This document shows positions 61,250 through 64,000 of a stretch of 64,000 nucleotides of DNA, one piece after another. The notes under the pieces were generated by a model. It ran no database searches. It was not told the origin of the DNA and saw only the letters and a list, made by a program, of their open reading frames with translations. Source of the stretch: DATEDA01 sp963827595 (GTDB taxonomy: Bacteria; Pseudomonadota; Gammaproteobacteria; Burkholderiales; SG8-39); the NCBI GenBank assembly GCA_963827595.1, contig CAWHBT010000007.1, positions 62,001-126,000 on the forward strand, given 5' to 3'. A program made the translations under genes and the position numbers. The number at the start of each line of letters is the position of its first letter. The first letter of the stretch is position 1.

Positions 61250-62197
61250 TCACTCGCGCGGCGCGACGAATTCCACCGGCTTGAGGGGCCGCCGGTCGAC
61301 GCGGAGCTGGAAGACGTCGGGCCGCGCGTAGTGGCCCGCGACGTCGAGGGTCCGCCGTGCGGCAGCCGTCTCCGCCGGTTCGAGGTCGGCGTACAGGATG
61401 CCCTGCTCGGCCCGGAGCGGCCCGGCGACCACTTTCCCGCCCGGCCGGATCACGACCGAGTCGCCCTTGTTCACCCACTCGGCCGGGTCCGGGTAGAGCC
61501 GCGCTTTCTCCGGGAAGTCCTCGGGCAGGTCGGTCGCCTTGAGCGCGACCCCGGCGCCGACCACCCAGCAGCGCCCCTCCCGCGCGACGTGCTGGAGCGT
61601 GCCGACCCAGCCGTCGCCGCAGTCGTAGGTCGGGGCGACGTAGACCTCGACGCCCTCGCCGTAGAGCGCGAACCGGGCGAGCGGCATGTAGCTCTCCCAG
61701 CAGATCAGCGTGCCGAGCCGGCCACACGGCGTGGGGACGACGCGCAGCCCGGTCGCATCGCCGGTGCCCCACACCATGCGCTCCGGATTGGTGGGCATGA
61801 GCTTGCGGTGGCGGTTGAGAAGGGTGCCGTCCGGGCCGATCACGACCACCGTGTTGTAGAGCGTGCCGCCGCTCGCCGCGCCGTCGCGCTCGTTCATCCC
61901 GCAGACGACCGTCACGCCGTGCCGGGCCGCGGCCTCGCCGAGGGGCTTCAGGTCGCCGCGGCCGAGGTCGACCGAGTTCTGCAGCAGCCGCGCGTGCAGA
62001 GTTTCCGCGAGCACCAGATCGCCGCCGGGCCGCAGCCGCCAGATCCACGCTGGGTAGCCCGGGATGAACGCCTCGGGGAACACGACGAGCGCGGCCCCGT
62101 TCTCGGCCGCCTCTTCGACCCAGCGGCCGGCGAGCTCGAGCGTGCCGGCCCGATCGAGGACCCTCGGGGCCCGTTGGACGATCGCGATCTTCGGCAT
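61250..62197 (-). CDS. Nitrilase
   Basis: The 315-residue enzyme is a nitrilase of the carbon-nitrogen hydrolase family. The catalytic triad is Glu42 (VVFPEAFIPGYP), Lys132 (NRHRKLMPTNPERMVWG) and Cys166 (TLICWESYMPL). WESYMPL and PTNPERMVWG are nitrilase-type rather than amidase-type signatures. It converts a nitrile to the acid and ammonia; the natural nitrile is unknown. No aldoxime dehydratase or nitrile hydratase gene lies nearby. It converges on the UMF1 gene 15 bp away and mtgA lies 80 bp upstream of it. Confidence 0.92.
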   Translation of the reverse strand: MPKIAIVQRAPRVLDRAGTLELAGRWVEEAAENGAALVVFPEAFIPGYPAWIWRLRPGGDLVLAETLHARLLQNSVDLGRGDLKPLGEAAARHGVTVVCGMNERDGAASGGTLYNTVVVIGPDGTLLNRHRKLMPTNPERMVWGTGDATGLRVVPTPCGRLGTLICWESYMPLARFALYGEGVEVYVAPTYDCGDGWVGTLQHVAREGRCWVVGAGVALKATDLPEDFPEKARLYPDPAEWVNKGDSVVIRPGGKVVAGPLRAEQGILYADLEPAETAAARRTLDVAGHYARPDVFQLRVDRRPLKPVEFVAPRE

Positions 62198-62277
62198 GGT
62201 GCGCCCCAATGTGAGTGACCAGGAACGATTAGAGCGCCGATCCGCTCGTTGCTCAATACGTAGATCCCGTACCCGTT

Positions 62278-62982
62278 TCAGGGCAGCTGCGCCGCCGGCA
62301 TCCGGGCGAGGATCCGCTCGGTGTAGGTCGCCAGGTATTGCGAGCCGCGGTTGCGGTCGTAGAACCGCGGCCGCGGCAGCATCGCCGCGAGCCGGGCGGC
62401 CTGCGCCGGGGTGAGGTTGGCCGCGGCGGTGCCGAAGTAGTGGCGCGCCGCGGCCTCGGCGCCGAACACGCCTTCGCCCCATTCGGCGACGTTGAGGTAC
62501 AGCTCCAGGATCCGGCGCTTGCTCAGCACCGTCTCGAGCATCAGCGTGATGATCGCCTCCTGCCCCTTGCGAACCACGCTCCGCTCGCCCGACAGGAACA
62601 GATTCTTGGCGAGCTGCTGGCTGATGGTCGAGCCGCCGGCGACGACCTTGCCGCGGGTCTGGTTGCGCTCGAGGGCGCGCTGGATCCCCTCCCAGTCGAA
62701 GCCCTCGTGGTCGATGAACTTCGCGTCCTCGGCGGCCACCACCGCGCGCTTGAGGTGGGCCGAGATGCGGCCGTAGTCGACCCACTGGTGCTTGAGCGCG
62801 GCCTTCGGGTTCTTGGCGCGCAGCGCCTCGAGGCGCCGCTCCATGAAGCTCGTCGTCCCCGGCTCGTGGTGCCGCCAGTAGATCACGTGCGCGAGAAACC
62901 AGGACTGGACGAGCAGGAACAGCGCGGCGATCGCGCCGACGGCGTGCAGGACGAGCTTCGCGATGCGGCGGCGGACCCTCAC
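62278..62982 (-). CDS. mtgA: Monofunctional biosynthetic peptidoglycan transglycosylase
   Basis: The 234-residue GT51 enzyme has one N-terminal helix (KLVLHAVGAIAALFLLVQSWFLA) and a periplasmic glycosyltransferase domain. It polymerises lipid II. The catalytic motif is AAEDAKFIDHEGFDWEGI (Glu85) and the helper motif GGSTISQQLAKNLFLSGERS follows, then KRRILELYLNVAEWGEGVFG. Its GTG at 62982 overlaps the aroE TGA (GTGA), so translation is coupled. Confidence 0.94.
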   Translation of the reverse strand: MRVRRRIAKLVLHAVGAIAALFLLVQSWFLAHVIYWRHHEPGTTSFMERRLEALRAKNPKAALKHQWVDYGRISAHLKRAVVAAEDAKFIDHEGFDWEGIQRALERNQTRGKVVAGGSTISQQLAKNLFLSGERSVVRKGQEAIITLMLETVLSKRRILELYLNVAEWGEGVFGAEAAARHYFGTAAANLTPAQAARLAAMLPRPRFYDRNRGSQYLATYTERILARMPAAQLP

Positions 62983-63791
62983 GGTGCGGCGCGCAACATC
63001 GTCAGTACCGGCGCGGTCGCCGGCCGCACGCCGCGCCAGACGAAGAACGATTCGGCCGCCTGCTCGACCAGCATGCCGAGGCCGTCGGCGACCCGTGCGG
63101 CGCCGCTCCGCCGTGCCAGCGCGAGGAACGGCGTCTCGCCCTCGCCGTACACCATGTCGTACGCCGTTGCGCCCGGCGCGAACGCCGATTCGGGCAGCGG
63201 CGGCGCCGCGCCCGCGAGCCCGGCCGAGCTCGCGTTGATCACGAGGTCGAACCCGTAGCGGGGCAGCGCCTCGAAGCCCGCGCCCCGCACCCGGCCCGTG
63301 AACTGCCGCTCGAACGCTTCGGCGCGCTCGCCGGTGCGATTGACGACCACGACCTCGGCCGGCTGCGCGTCGAGCAGCGCCTCGATCACGCTGCGCGCCG
63401 CCCCGCCCGCGCCCACGATCAGGACGCGGCGCCCCCCGATCCCGACGGCGAGGTTCGCGGCGAGGTCGCGCACGAGGCCGACGCCGTCGGTGTTGTCGCC
63501 GTAGATCCGCGCGCCCTCGAACCGGAGGGTGTTGACGGCCTCGGCCGCGCGGGCGCGCGCGGTGGCGTCGTTCGCGAGGCGATAGGCCTCGCCCTTGAAC
63601 GGCACCGTCACGTTCAGGCCGCGCCCGCCTGCGGCGCGGAACGCCGCGACGGCCGGCCCGAACCCGTCGAGCGGCGCGAGCAGCCGCTCGTACCGGAGGT
63701 CCTCGCCCGTCTGGCGCGCGAACGCGGCGTGAATCTCGGGCGACTTCGAATGCGCGATCGGGTTGCCGACGACGGCGTAGCGGTCGGTCAT
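62979..63791 (-). CDS. aroE: Shikimate dehydrogenase
   Basis: The 270-residue enzyme reduces 3-dehydroshikimate with NADPH in the aromatic pathway. Substrate residues are in NPIAHSKSP (Ser15, Ser17), NVTVPFKGEA with catalytic Lys66, and DNTDG with Asp102. The NADP motif is IVGAGGAARSVIEALL and NRTGERAEAF. GLGMLVEQAAESFFVWRG is the C-terminal family end. It is cotranslated with mtgA. Confidence 0.95.
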   Translation of the reverse strand: MTDRYAVVGNPIAHSKSPEIHAAFARQTGEDLRYERLLAPLDGFGPAVAAFRAAGGRGLNVTVPFKGEAYRLANDATARARAAEAVNTLRFEGARIYGDNTDGVGLVRDLAANLAVGIGGRRVLIVGAGGAARSVIEALLDAQPAEVVVVNRTGERAEAFERQFTGRVRGAGFEALPRYGFDLVINASSAGLAGAAPPLPESAFAPGATAYDMVYGEGETPFLALARRSGAARVADGLGMLVEQAAESFFVWRGVRPATAPVLTMLRAAP

Positions 63792-63870
63792 CCGCTTGGG
63801 ACGGGCGCTGGGAGCGGGGGGACGGGAAGCACGGCGCGGGGGTGCGCGCGCGGAGCCGCGTGCGGGACGG

Positions 63871-64000
63871 CTAGTTGTCGAACAGCCGGTCGCCGGGCGC
63901 GAACGTCCAGGTGCGGGTGATCACGAGGAGGTCGGTGTCCTTCCGGATCTCCGCCGGGAACGGACCGAACGGCGCGGCGAGCCGCACGATCTTCAGCGCG
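63871..64000 (-). CDS. TonB family protein, C-terminal end only
   Basis: Forty-two codons before the TAG (CTA at 63871-63873) are in the window and the rest lies beyond base 64000. They read ALKIVRLAAPFGPFPAEIR and end TRTWTFAPGDRLFDN, the typical C-terminus of proteobacterial energy transducer TonB proteins that sit next to aroE and mtgA. Calling is by ending alone. It is on the same strand as aroE, 79 bp upstream, so aroE may be cotranscribed with it. Confidence 0.75.
   Translation of the reverse strand, partial: ALKIVRLAAPFGPFPAEIRKDTDLLVITRTWTFAPGDRLFDN

Overview
The window is GC-rich (about 70% by eye), densely coded, and shows a betaproteobacterial gene order. The most diagnostic runs are pilU-pilT diverging from yggS-proC-yggT-DUF167; rubredoxin followed by pilG-pilH-pilI-pilJ-chpA, then algH-ruvX-pyrR-pyrB and a dihydroorotase homologue; and thiD-thiE-hemL. 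Order or genus cannot be read from the sequence. No rRNA, tRNA, CRISPR array, insertion sequence or phage gene was seen. The window looks like chromosomal core and light accessory DNA rather than an island.

Layout. 1-12.3 kb: a cut-off unknown gene, a macrodomain protein, a VanZ-family membrane protein, a J-domain/trypsin fusion, a SagB-type nitroreductase, an orphan amino-acid-type ABC binding protein, and tamA-tamB for outer-membrane protein assembly. 12.3-17.3 kb: a QueC-like protein, then a tightly overlapping plus-strand unit (ferredoxin-like protein, alpha/beta hydrolase, NodI/NodJ-type exporter, hemJ, threonine ammonia-lyase). 17.4-20.8 kb: small metabolic genes, including a SemiSWEET and a creatininase-fold protein with an unusual metal site. 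20.8-25.9 kb: a minus-strand catabolic operon made of a tripartite tricarboxylate transporter (tctC-tctB-tctA), an MmgE/PrpD protein and an SDR that lacks the SDR Ser and Tyr. 25.9-35.9 kb: an isoprenylcysteine-type methyltransferase, a META lipoprotein, a YwaF-like membrane protein, an M1 aminopeptidase, a large MalT-like ATPase with a SARP-type (BTAD) DNA-binding end, a DUF1127 gene and rlmL. 36-44.6 kb: twitching ATPases, proline and pyrimidine synthesis. 44.6-53.9 kb: the Pil-Chp chemosensory operon. 54-64 kb: thiamine and haem synthesis, MscL, MgtE, a UMF1 transporter, a nitrilase, mtgA, aroE and the end of a tonB gene.

The most interesting region is the 279-bp gap at 33693-33971, between the BTAD regulator and the DUF1127 gene. 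It holds a run of three heptamers GTGAGTC spaced exactly 11 bp apart, then a second pair of related heptamers also 11 bp apart, with a hairpin between them. Direct heptamer repeats with 11-bp spacing are the known operator form of SARP (BTAD/winged-helix) activators, so the regulator and its binding sites may lie side by side.

A second pattern is quality-related or biological. Five genes (tctA, a YwaF-like gene, rlmL, pilT, yggS) are interrupted by eight frameshifts, and all eight are +1 (one surplus base). Four of them lie within about 350 bp of rlmL. Insertion errors in the assembly are the simplest explanation, but the uniform sign deserves a check against reads.
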